DNA from: Dehalococcoidia bacterium
GTDB lineage: Bacteria; Chloroflexota; Dehalococcoidia; GIF9; AB-539-J10
DNA: 38,487 nt
Reading direction: 5' to 3'
NCBI GenBank assembly: GCA_016930935.1
Contig: JAFGFT010000043.1
Location: forward strand, 1-38,487
Under the pieces are notes generated by a model that saw nothing but the letters and a program-made list of their open reading frames with translations, ran no database searches and was not told where the DNA came from. The stretch's first letter is position 1. The number at the start of each line of letters is the position of its first letter. Below, one piece after another: positions 16,067 through 24,711 of the stretch. Both the position numbers and the translations under genes were made by a program.

Positions 16067-16984
16067 CTATTCCCTCTCCTTGAGGTATTTGAAAGCTGAC
16101 ATAGCTGCTGTGGCGCCATCACCAACCGCTGTGGATACCTGGCGCGGTGAATTCCGCCGGATATCGCCTGCCGCGAAGACGCCCGCACTCGGGGTGGACA
16201 TCGTACCGTCCGTGACGATAGAGCCATCAGCGTCGCATTCAAGCATGTGAGAGAAGATCTGGCTGTTCGGAGTTATCCCTACGGCGACAAACACACCATC
16301 AACGTCCAGGACTGACTCAAGCCCCGTCTTTGCATTGCGCAGTCTGATTCCGCGCACCACTGTGTCTCCAAGGACCTCTTCAACCACGTTGCTCCAGACG
16401 AACTCCAGCTTTGGATGGGCAAACGCCCGTTGCTGCAGGGCTTTCCCCGCCCGGAGTTCGTCTCTCCGGTGCACTACGTACACCTTGCTCGCATGTTGGC
16501 CGAGTTCGAGCGCATCGGTAATGGCTGTGTCGCCCCCTCCAATCACTGCGACAGTCTTGTTCCGGAAGAAGAAGCCGTCGCAGGTGGCGCAATATGAGAC
16601 GCCATGGCCAGAGAGCCTTCCTTCTCCGGGGACCTGCAGCGTGCGGTATTCTGAGCCGGCCGCAACAATCAGTGCTTCGGCGCCAAACGAACCCTCGGAT
16701 GTGGATATGACATAGGAGTCTTCCTGTGTGATATCGGTCACGTCGGCAGTCACAATCTCCAGGTCATATCTGGCGGCCTGCTGGTGCATGAGAGAAGCCA
16801 GTTCTGAGCCGGATACCCCCTGAGGAAAACCCGGATAGTTGTCCACCAGTGACGCATTGGCTATCTGGCCTCCAACCGCACCCCGTTCAATCAGCAGGCT
16901 CTTCAACCCTGCGCGTGAGCAATACAACCCTGCGGTGCAACCGGCAGGTCCACCTCCGATGATGACTGCGTCATAGTTCTTCAT
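16067..16984 (-). CDS. trxB: Thioredoxin reductase (NADPH, FAD)
   Basis: 305 aa from ATG 16984 (SD AAAGGA close upstream). A longer in-frame start at 17233 would run through the promoter region and is rejected. FAD-binding GGGPAG is at 10-15; the redox pair C132/C135 is in SYCATCDGFFF; NADPH-binding GGGDTA is at 149-154 with VHRRDELRA at 171-179; the second FAD contact is GVFAAGDIR near 275. Length and motif order are those of the low-molecular-weight TrxB. It passes electrons from NADPH to thioredoxin, encoded next on the same strand. Its promoter and operator-like site match those of the nearby Fur-family gene. Confidence 0.95.
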   Translation of the reverse strand: MKNYDAVIIGGGPAGCTAGLYCSRAGLKSLLIERGAVGGQIANASLVDNYPGFPQGVSGSELASLMHQQAARYDLEIVTADVTDITQEDSYVISTSEGSFGAEALIVAAGSEYRTLQVPGEGRLSGHGVSYCATCDGFFFRNKTVAVIGGGDTAITDALELGQHASKVYVVHRRDELRAGKALQQRAFAHPKLEFVWSNVVEEVLGDTVVRGIRLRNAKTGLESVLDVDGVFVAVGITPNSQIFSHMLECDADGSIVTDGTMSTPSAGVFAAGDIRRNSPRQVSTAVGDGATAAMSAFKYLKERE

Positions 16985-17084
16985 AGTCGTCCTTTCCTTC
17001 TTGGGCAGGGCTTCTGCTGTCCCATTGCTGAGACCCGCTCTCTGGTCCTCAAAGAGCTGTGCTTGTGCTCCTTCACGTATAAGG

Positions 17085-17139
17085 TGCGACTGATTCTCAT
17101 TTGCATTTATACGATATCTTGCAGGACGAGCCGTGTCAA
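17085..17139 (-). promoter_or_regulatory. trxB promoter and shared Fur-family operator-like site
   Basis: On the minus strand, TTGACA (17134-17139), a 17-bp spacer and TATCGT (17111-17116) are followed 9 bp later by the 18-mer ending at 17085. The 18-mer AAATGAGAATCAGTCGCA (17085-17102) is identical to the one at 14199-14216. Both promoters have the same 6-17-6 layout and the same offset to the site, with further identities in spacer and discriminator. The site covers the expected transcript start, as a repressor operator would. The leader to trxB is about 120 nt. Confidence 0.7.
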
Positions 17140-17445
17140 ATGGCAGGAGTGCCAACTTGTGTGTCACGAGACTCCGGCTATGATTGTCAGACGGTCTCCT
17201 GTTGAAGGAAGGAGGAAGAGAGTGGGGATTCATTCAGACTATGTGTATGTGCGGCACGGTTGAGCGTGTGCACCGCAGAGTGCCAGTACGTGCCGATGTC
17301 CATCAATCCCTCCAGGACAAGGGCGACTTTGGCCGCTCGTGCGGGTTTGGGATGTGGCTGTTCGAGATGACCGGCGTGCGGGAGCCTTCCGCGAGAGTAT
17401 AGAGGCCGCCATCGGCAGGAGAGTCAACTGTCCGCGGGGTGCTGC

Positions 17446-20400
17446 TCAGATCACGGGAACGGTGATGCGCACGGTTGTGCCTTTGCCCTTCGCGTTTGAT
17501 ATGTCAATCGTGCCGCCGAGAGCACCGAGTCGTTCCCGAATGCCGATCATTCCGAGCGAAGATGCGGAGCGCCGCTCCTCGTCCTTGAAGCCCCTGCCGT
17601 TGTCGTCGACAATGACGATGGCCCGGTTTCCTTGCCGCTCTACGCTGACGTTGATTATCGTGGTGCCAGAGTGGCGCAACGCATTGTCGAGCACCTCCAT
17701 GAATGCGCGGTACGTGGCGAGTGTCAATTCCTGACCGGGCAGCGTGACCTCATCAAGCCGCAGGACATGGCATGCGATGTTGGAGCGCTTCGCGACGTCA
17801 ACGGTCTGCCACTCGATGGTGGCTGCCAGCCCGAGGTCGTCCAACATGCCGGGCATCAAGCCGCCATAGAGGCGGCGCAGCCGCTCGACGGTGCCATCCA
17901 TAAGAGTATGTATTTCGCCCAGCACCTTGTACGCGGGCTTCGACGCTTCGTCCGGGATCAACCGGCGTAGAGACTCGAGGTCCGCATTGACGACAGCGAG
18001 CGTCTGGCCGATTTCGTCATGCAGTTCCCAGGCGACCATGGCACGCTCTTCTTCCCTCACCAGTTCGAGGTGGGCGGCGAGTCTGCGGAGTTCAGCGTGA
18101 GAGCGCTCAAGTTCCGCCCGATTCCGTTTCTGCTGTGTGACGTCGCGCAGGATGCCCTGGAAACCGACGATAGTGCCTGACTCATCCCGGAGTGCAACCA
18201 CGCTGCGGTCACAGTCGAACTCTGTTCCGTCTTTCTTCTTCCAGCGCACCTCATCTCTCAGTTCGCCTGTCTTCGCTATGGAGCGCAGGAAATCCTCGCG
18301 GTCCGCAGGGTTGGCATACACGTCGATTGCGTTCAGCGAGGGCACATCCTCAGGGTTGTAACCGAACAGGTCGAGCCACGCTTGATTGACCTGACTTCCG
18401 GTACCATCTGCGCGGAGGAGCCAGATGGCGTCCATCGAATACTCGAAAAGCGAGCGAAATCTCTCCTCACTTCTGCGCAGGTCTTCCTGTGCCGCCTTCT
18501 GTTCTGTTACGTCGCGCACGACGGTCTGGAAGTACTTGATGTGCCCTGTCTCGTCCCGGATGGCGACAGACGTCCGGAGGCAATCCATGACTGTTCCTTC
18601 TGCCGTCTTCAGCCTGGTCTCTGCATCCTTGATAGCGCCGTGCTGCTCCATATAGCGCAGGAAGCCGTTCCGGTCCGCCTCACTCACATAGCGGTCACGC
18701 ACGTTGGCATTGCCTATCGCTCCTGCTTCGAGCCCGTGCAGTTGCAGGTAGGCCGGATTAGCGTCAAGGAGTGTCCCGTCAACTGCGGTAAGGGCGACCG
18801 CATCGATGGATTGCTCGAAGAGCGAACGGTGCTTCTCCTCGCTCTCGCGCAGCGCCTTCTCGGTCTGCTTCCGCTTGGTGATATCGCGGCAGACGCAGAA
18901 GATCAACTTCTGGCCGCCAAACATGGCCCCATTGGTGCTGATTTCGACGTCGTAGATTGTGCCATCTTTGCGACGGTGCTGTGTCTCGAAATGGTCCCCT
19001 GATTCGTCGACCGTGTGGACCATCTCAACGAGCCTTTGCTGTGGGGTGGGGACGTCCCAATCCCATACGTGAAGACGGAGGACTTCCTCGGGAGAGTAGC
19101 CGAGCATCCGGGCGAAGCTCAGGTTGGTCTCGGTCACCTTGCCGTCCTGGTCAAGGACCACGATGCCATCAGTGGACTGTTCAATAAGGATGCGCCTTCG
19201 GGTCAGTTCGTCAGCCAGCGCGTCCTTTCGCTGCCTGTCCTCAGTGATGTCACGCAAGATGCCCTGGTAGCGGACTATTCTGCCTGACAGATCCCTGAGT
19301 GCCACTGTGGTACGTTCAGCGACGAATAATGTGCCATCCTTCTTCTTGACACGAAACTCGCCTCTCACCACTCCGCTTTCAGAGATGCGATGCAGGAAGT
19401 CCTTCCTGTCTGCGGGGTCGGCGTACAGGTCGGTCACATCGAGCGATAGGAGTTCGTCCTGGCTGTAGCCGAACATGTCGACAAATGCCTGGTTGACCCA
19501 GAGTCCCATATCGTCGGAGTTGAGGAAGTAGATGGCGTCCCTCGACAGCTCAAAAAGCGAGCGGAACCGCTCCTCGCTTTCCCGTAGAGCTCTCTCCGTG
19601 TTCCTGATTGCGGTCACGTCGCGCATGACTCCCTGGAAAGCGCGGATGTTTCCGTCCTGATCACGCTGGACCACGTTGCGCCGCTGGCAGTCGAATACGG
19701 TGCCGTCCTTTCTTCTCAGCTTGACCTCGTCGTCCAGCACGTCGCCACTTTCGGCCATGCGAGTGCGGAACAAGGAGCGCTCGGCAGGGTCTGCGTACCA
19801 GTGCGCAGCATCGAATTTGGCGACATCTTCAGGAGAGCATCCGAGTATGTCCAGCCATGCCTGATTGACCTCGATGAATGTCCCGTCGGGGTCAACGAGA
19901 TAGGCGGCATCCCTCGACAGCTCGAAGATCGACCGAAATTTCTCTTCACTTTCGCGAAGGGCCAGTTCTGTCTCACGGAGTTCGGTGATATCGACGAGAG
20001 ATGTGATGATCTGGCGCGACTCTGGTATCAGCGACACCGTGGCCCAGACAGTTCGGACGGCTCCGTCTTGCCGCTTCAGATGAAACTCGTAGGAGTCCAC
20101 GTTGCCTGTGCTGCGCCGCCGGTGGTGCAGTTCCAGCATCCACTCCAGTTCGGCGGGGTCAGCAACGAAGTCAGTCCATTTCTTCTTCCCTTCCACCTCG
20201 TCTTTGCGGTAGCCAAGCAGGTCCTCGCATCTCCTGTTGACCTGTCGCACCGTGTAGTCGTCGTCCAGTATCCATGCAGCCGTGCCCGTGTGCTCGAACA
20301 TGGCGCGGTGGCGTTTTTCTGACAGTGCCAGTGCCTCACGCGCCCGCTGTTGTTCCATGGTGCTGTGCAGCGTGAGGAGACATTCCTCAATCCTGCGGGC

Positions 20401-20754
20401 GAAGAGATTGTAGATGCGACGTTCACTCGGGGTGATTGTGGCGGACTTCTCCATGAAGAGGAGCCCAAGTTCTCCGTTGGCACCGAGACTCTGTAGGAAG
20501 ATGGAGTCGTCCTGGTTCTGAGTGAGGGTGAGTGCCCTATCCTTGTCTCTTATTCCTGACATGGAGAGGAGTTGCCGGGCTTCGGGTGGCCCGCTCCAGA
20601 GTGCGAAGCGGCTGACGCCGAACAGGCGAAGCGCTTTTTCCAGCGCCTCGTGTCCGAACTGGCCCGGCGAAGGCGCGCTGCTCAGGGACGATATCTCGTA
20701 GAGAGCGGACAGCTCTGAGGCCATCGATGCGTGTGACGGAGATTGCTCTGACAT
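17446..20754 (-). CDS. Six-PAS sensor histidine kinase (HisKA_3 / NarL-DesK type)
   Basis: 1102 aa from ATG 20754; no good SD, and a TTG three codons earlier is an alternative. No membrane helix, so it is cytoplasmic. Residues about 1-135 resemble a GAF domain. Six PAS units follow (about 142-262, 264-386, 388-508, 515-628, 634-752, 758-877), most ending RDVT or RDIT. The dimerisation domain has the phosphoacceptor H912 (WELHDEIGQTLA), then the ATPase with N-box VLDNALRHS (1021-1029) and DDNGRGF (1050-1056). This HisKA_3 type usually pairs with LuxR/NarL-type regulators; none is in the window. The cognate regulator is unknown; the REC-HD-GYP protein is a candidate only by proximity. PAS 2, 3 and 6 closely resemble those of the neighbouring GGDEF and HD-GYP proteins. 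Confidence 0.93.
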   Translation of the reverse strand: MSEQSPSHASMASELSALYEISSLSSAPSPGQFGHEALEKALRLFGVSRFALWSGPPEARQLLSMSGIRDKDRALTLTQNQDDSIFLQSLGANGELGLLFMEKSATITPSERRIYNLFARRIEECLLTLHSTMEQQRAREALALSEKRHRAMFEHTGTAAWILDDDYTVRQVNRRCEDLLGYRKDEVEGKKKWTDFVADPAELEWMLELHHRRRSTGNVDSYEFHLKRQDGAVRTVWATVSLIPESRQIITSLVDITELRETELALRESEEKFRSIFELSRDAAYLVDPDGTFIEVNQAWLDILGCSPEDVAKFDAAHWYADPAERSLFRTRMAESGDVLDDEVKLRRKDGTVFDCQRRNVVQRDQDGNIRAFQGVMRDVTAIRNTERALRESEERFRSLFELSRDAIYFLNSDDMGLWVNQAFVDMFGYSQDELLSLDVTDLYADPADRKDFLHRISESGVVRGEFRVKKKDGTLFVAERTTVALRDLSGRIVRYQGILRDITEDRQRKDALADELTRRRILIEQSTDGIVVLDQDGKVTETNLSFARMLGYSPEEVLRLHVWDWDVPTPQQRLVEMVHTVDESGDHFETQHRRKDGTIYDVEISTNGAMFGGQKLIFCVCRDITKRKQTEKALRESEEKHRSLFEQSIDAVALTAVDGTLLDANPAYLQLHGLEAGAIGNANVRDRYVSEADRNGFLRYMEQHGAIKDAETRLKTAEGTVMDCLRTSVAIRDETGHIKYFQTVVRDVTEQKAAQEDLRRSEERFRSLFEYSMDAIWLLRADGTGSQVNQAWLDLFGYNPEDVPSLNAIDVYANPADREDFLRSIAKTGELRDEVRWKKKDGTEFDCDRSVVALRDESGTIVGFQGILRDVTQQKRNRAELERSHAELRRLAAHLELVREEERAMVAWELHDEIGQTLAVVNADLESLRRLIPDEASKPAYKVLGEIHTLMDGTVERLRRLYGGLMPGMLDDLGLAATIEWQTVDVAKRSNIACHVLRLDEVTLPGQELTLATYRAFMEVLDNALRHSGTTIINVSVERQGNRAIVIVDDNGRGFKDEERRSASSLGMIGIRERLGALGGTIDISNAKGKGTTVRITVPVI

Positions 20755-20778
20755 GCTACTCAATTGCGCGATGCGTGC

Positions 20779-21693
20779 CTACGCGTTCATCGGCACTGCC
20801 ATGGACACGGTCGTGTTGTGAAACAGAGGGAGAGCCAGAACGCTTCCGGCCTCGTCGAACGTAGGGACTCCTCTGCTCTGAAATCCCGCGAACGGCGTAT
20901 CACCCGCAGACTCATGCTTCGTGTGCCACGCGACGTCTGGCTCGTATGCATTCGTGGCAAAGATGAGACTTGCTGAAGGCTGGCATGAAAAGGCCGCCGC
21001 CTCGTGAAAAGCCCCTCGAAGTGTGTTCCCTGTTGCTGTTGTGGCGGTGGAACCGACTCCCGCTATCAATTGCGCTCGCCGGAGGCAGGACGACATTCTG
21101 GTGCGACCATGCAAGTTACTGTACGACAATCGATGAAGGTCCGCAATCTGGATTTCGGTCTGCAGACTACCTCGGTACTGCTCCCATTGTTCCGCACATC
21201 CCGCGGAATTCGGCGTTGTGACTGGCTTCTGCCTTCTCAATCGCTGCAGTAGGCGCCGAATTTCTGATGATGCGTACGCGTTGCGCATCAGGTTGAAAGC
21301 CGGAACAGAATCGAGGGCGGCTGCACTGCCCGCATATGTCTGGAGTGGGAGAGACGGTGCGGACGGTGACTGGTGTTCGAAACCGGGATGTTCCACGGTA
21401 GTCCGTTCAAATAGTGATGTGTTGTCCGGCGCGAGATGCTGCGCCAGTACGAACGCTGTTCCGGGCTCAGTGCCGGTGGGCCTTCCCGAGAAGAACGCTT
21501 CAAACGCAGCCAGATTATCATCCGATGCACTGAATCCTACTATGGACGGGGGATGCCCGGTGTCTGGGGCTGTTCCCGCGTGTCGACGGTCCCATGGGAG
21601 AGCACTTCTGTTCTGGCGTTCTCTGCCGCTTCCTTCCTCCGGGTCATCAATCCACTTGTATACCGTGTACCGTAGCCTGTCGTTGCACAGCAA
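20779..21693 (-). pseudogene. Decayed or truncated CheB-like methylesterase ORF
   Basis: A 304-codon open frame ending 24 bp before the kinase start. Residues about 50-98 match the start of the CheB domain found in CheB-CheR fusion proteins: SIVGFSASDDNLAAFEAFFS, then AFVLAQHLAPDNTSLFE. The Ser and His of the catalytic triad are present (SAS; QHLAPD), but the usual Gly-Gly after Ser is Asp-Asp. After about residue 100 no CheB, CheR or PAS motif can be followed, and the catalytic Asp region is missing. The rest is low in recognisable structure and the opposite strand is equally open. It looks like a remnant of a chemotaxis-type CheB-CheR gene. A domesticated short protein cannot be excluded. 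Confidence 0.5.
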
Positions 21694-21849
21694 GCGCAGT
21701 GGACTTCTTCGGTCTACCTACCTGCCATGAGTTCGTGTCATGTGTTCCAGCATGTCACGGGACACTGCCTTTGGCCCATCGGGAAATGCAGGGACACTGG
21801 GCGTGCTACATGCGTCACGTACGGGAATGAGCAGGGAGCCCCCATTGTT

Positions 21850-24264
21850 CTAGTTCGGGGCGGCGATGTCGACCCGGTTGCGGCCCGCAGCCTTCGCACG
21901 ATAGAGGGCGGCATCGGCCCGCGCGACCAGGGAGTCCATGTCCTCCCCATCACACCACTCAGCGATCCCGATGCTGACGGTCACGTGAAAGGGTGTGCCT
22001 TCTGCGTTGTGCATGGGTGTTGCCTGCAACGACGCACGAGTCCTCTCCGCCATGAGCCCCGCACCGGACGCATTGGTCTTCGGCAGAACGATTAGAAATT
22101 CCTCTCCGCCATAGCGGCCGGCGAAGTCGGTCATGCGTACGCCGCGCTGCACCACGTGTGCGGTGTTGGCCAGAACATGGTCGCCTGTCTGGTGTCCATA
22201 GTCATCATTGACCTTCTTGAAGTGGTCTATGTCCAGCATGGCTACGCTGAGGTGCCCCTTGTACCGCCTCACGTGAAGGACCCATTCTTCAAGTTTCTCC
22301 ATTATGCTGCGTCGGTTGAGAATGCCCGTGAGGACGTCAAACCTGGCAAGCCGCTCAAGTTCGGCGTGGTCGCGCTTCCGCTGGGTCACATCACGCATGA
22401 TTCCCTGGAAGGCGACGATCGTGCCTTGTTCATTCCGTCTTGCGATTACCGTGCGCTCACAGTCGAACTCAGTGCCGTCCTTCTTCTTGAATCGGACCTC
22501 GTCCTCAATCACTCCAGCACGCTCTATGGCCTTGAGCAGGTTCTTCCGGTCATCCGGATTGGCGTAGATATCGATGATGTTGATTTGAGACAGGTCGTCG
22601 ATGGTATAGCCGAACAGTGTGAGCCATGCGGCATTTGCCTGGATGTGTGAGCCGTCCAGGTCCACAACGTAGATGGCGTCCATGGACTGCTCGAAGAGGG
22701 TACGAAAGCGTTGCTCGCTGTCGCGCAACTCTGTCTCCGCCCTCTTGGTTCGAGTCACGTCACGGACAACGCACTGTTCACCGATGACGTTGCCCCCTGC
22801 GTCCCGACGAACCGCCACGTTGCGTACACAGTCCATAATGGTGCCGTCCCGCCTGCGGAGTCGAACCTCCTGGTCGACGACTGAGTCGTGCGTTGCCATC
22901 CATTCCAGGAACGCGGTCCGCGTCTCTTCGTCCGGATACTGCTGTTCGACGTTCAACGTGCCGATGTCATCCTGTGAGTAGCCAAACAGGTCGAGGTAGG
23001 TCTGATTTGCTTCGATGAGCAGCCCTCCCGGACTTGCCAGTGCGATGGCGTCGAGGGAATGCTCAAACAACGTACGGTATCGCTCCTCGCTTTCGCGCAG
23101 GGCGCGCTCCGCCTGCTTGCGGGCAGTCACGTCGCGCATGATTCCCTGCACTGCTATCACGCGTCCCCTGGTGTCGTGACGGGTGATTGAAGTGCGGGCG
23201 CAGTCAAATATGTCCCCATTCTTCTTTCGCAACCGGACTTCATCAGTGACTGTGCCGAACTCACGCATCTTCTGCAGGAAGTTCTGGCGGTCAGCCGGAT
23301 TCACATAGGCATCAGCGATGTTGAATCGTGACAACTCATCGCGCGAATAGCCGAACAGGTCCAGCCACGCCTGGTTGACGTCCACAATTCTTCCGTCGGG
23401 GCTGCCGACAAAGGCGGCGTCAATCGACTGTTCGAAGAACGCGCGGAACCTGTCCTCACTCGCTCGTAGCGCAGCCTCAGCCTTCTGACGTCGCTCAATC
23501 TCCTGTTTCGCCACTCCAAGCTCGGCTCGCATTCCGGTTACTTCAGTAAGAATGGTCAGCACCGGTCGATTCTCTATGACTGCACCTCTGGACTTGTTCT
23601 GCCAGTGCACGTACACGAACAGTATCGGACCCGCTATGACGGAGATGGCGAGACGGTTGAGCAGGGTGCCGCTCATGATGCTCAGGTAGCCGGGAGTGCC
23701 GGCGAATGCGCCTGTCGAGAAGAGGACAACGTCGAGAACCAGGACTCCGAGGAGTGTGAGGTACACCCTCGGCCACGTGCCCATCTTGAGCCTTGGCTTT
23801 CCCAGGAACTCCCATGCGATTGCCAGGAACAGGAGGTCGGCGATGGTGGTTGCCACGGAAGCCGTGTTGATGCGCAGGCTGGGCATGGGAACCAACAGCG
23901 CTGGTGTGGGAGAAATCGCTGCCATCTGGGCGTGCAGAACGAATGCGGTAACCGGCGTCAATACCGAGACTGCAGCGATTGTCAGGATTGCGGTGCGGGT
24001 GGGGAGAGGGCCGTCGAAGACGTACACCACGAACACGCCGAGCAGCAGCGCCGTATAAAACACCGTTGAGCCGACCATGAAGGTAACGCTGCCCACATCA
24101 ACCTGGATGCCCGCGTCAGTCACCCATGACATGATTGCGGTGAGACCGCCGAGCAGCGCATAGAATGGTCCCAGTCCGGCGCGGTGTCGGAGCGAATGGG
24201 CGAGCAGCACCAGCAGGTAGACCACTACGGATTCGATGATGAGGGCGCTTGCGGCGCTAGCCAT
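21850..24264 (-). CDS. Membrane PAS-PAS-PAS-GGDEF diguanylate cyclase
   Basis: 804 aa; ATG 24264 with SD AAGGAG 9 nt upstream. Residues 1-222 contain about seven membrane helices and resemble the 'vitamin uptake-like' sensor region of some bacterial signalling proteins (GPFYALLGGLTAIMSWVTD). Three PAS domains follow (about 264-382, 386-506, 511-631). The GGDEF domain (about 635-800) has DVLTGILNRR, DIDHFKKVNDDYGH and an intact active site GGEEF (719-723). An RxxD product-inhibition site lies five residues before it (R710-D713). It should therefore make cyclic di-GMP and be feedback-inhibited. It is divergent from the HD-GYP gene, so synthesis and breakdown genes share a control region. Confidence 0.93.
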   Translation of the reverse strand: MASAASALIIESVVVYLLVLLAHSLRHRAGLGPFYALLGGLTAIMSWVTDAGIQVDVGSVTFMVGSTVFYTALLLGVFVVYVFDGPLPTRTAILTIAAVSVLTPVTAFVLHAQMAAISPTPALLVPMPSLRINTASVATTIADLLFLAIAWEFLGKPRLKMGTWPRVYLTLLGVLVLDVVLFSTGAFAGTPGYLSIMSGTLLNRLAISVIAGPILFVYVHWQNKSRGAVIENRPVLTILTEVTGMRAELGVAKQEIERRQKAEAALRASEDRFRAFFEQSIDAAFVGSPDGRIVDVNQAWLDLFGYSRDELSRFNIADAYVNPADRQNFLQKMREFGTVTDEVRLRKKNGDIFDCARTSITRHDTRGRVIAVQGIMRDVTARKQAERALRESEERYRTLFEHSLDAIALASPGGLLIEANQTYLDLFGYSQDDIGTLNVEQQYPDEETRTAFLEWMATHDSVVDQEVRLRRRDGTIMDCVRNVAVRRDAGGNVIGEQCVVRDVTRTKRAETELRDSEQRFRTLFEQSMDAIYVVDLDGSHIQANAAWLTLFGYTIDDLSQINIIDIYANPDDRKNLLKAIERAGVIEDEVRFKKKDGTEFDCERTVIARRNEQGTIVAFQGIMRDVTQRKRDHAELERLARFDVLTGILNRRSIMEKLEEWVLHVRRYKGHLSVAMLDIDHFKKVNDDYGHQTGDHVLANTAHVVQRGVRMTDFAGRYGGEEFLIVLPKTNASGAGLMAERTRASLQATPMHNAEGTPFHVTVSIGIAEWCDGEDMDSLVARADAALYRAKAAGRNRVDIAAPN

Positions 24265-24711
24265 GACCGTTGGCTCCTTCGTGGGAAGCGCACATTGTCA
24301 TGTGTACTATCATACCGCAGTCGGGTACAGCCATGAGGTCGTCCGCACTCGAACCGGGATTCAGCACCGCATGGCGCTACGCCCCCCCCTGACCATTGTT
24401 TACCGTACCAATGGATGCTTCAATGCGCCGTGGAAACCGTCAACACTGTCGTTGTCGACTGGTCATAGCCTGCCACCTTGCTGAGCGGCTGGAGGCAACG
24501 TACGCTTCGATATCACTCTCTGCACGAGTGATGCCTATCACAGGGCATCGTTGTTCGTAGTTGCTTCCTTTGCGCAGTCAACACGGGAACACAGGTGGAA
24601 ACGTATGGTTTGACACGGCAAGTGCGTGAGTCTATCGTTACGTGTTGCTTGTTCCAAAGGCCGCCGTTCGTGCGGAATGATTCCGTCCGATCAGGATTGG
24701 AGCGGATACTC
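24265..24711. other. Divergent control region between the GGDEF and HD-GYP genes
   Basis: 447 bp. No gene is supported: an in-frame GTG at 24595 would lengthen the HD-GYP protein by 39 residues that match nothing, and it has no SD. The region contains an 8-C run (about 24369-24376). I see no clear sigma-70 pair on either strand. Confidence 0.45.

Noticed and set aside
16985-17233. Longer thioredoxin reductase start
   Set aside because: It would include the promoter-operator; TrxB normally starts a few residues before GGGPAG, as ATG 16984 does.
20764-21730. Plus-strand open frames opposite the CheB-like ORF
   Set aside because: No SD, no recognisable domain; the only recognisable protein similarity is on the minus strand.
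21727-21830. GGGACAC words as another copy of the inverted-repeat element
   Set aside because: Only short pieces match and no paired ends can be found; mentioned as a possible trace only.
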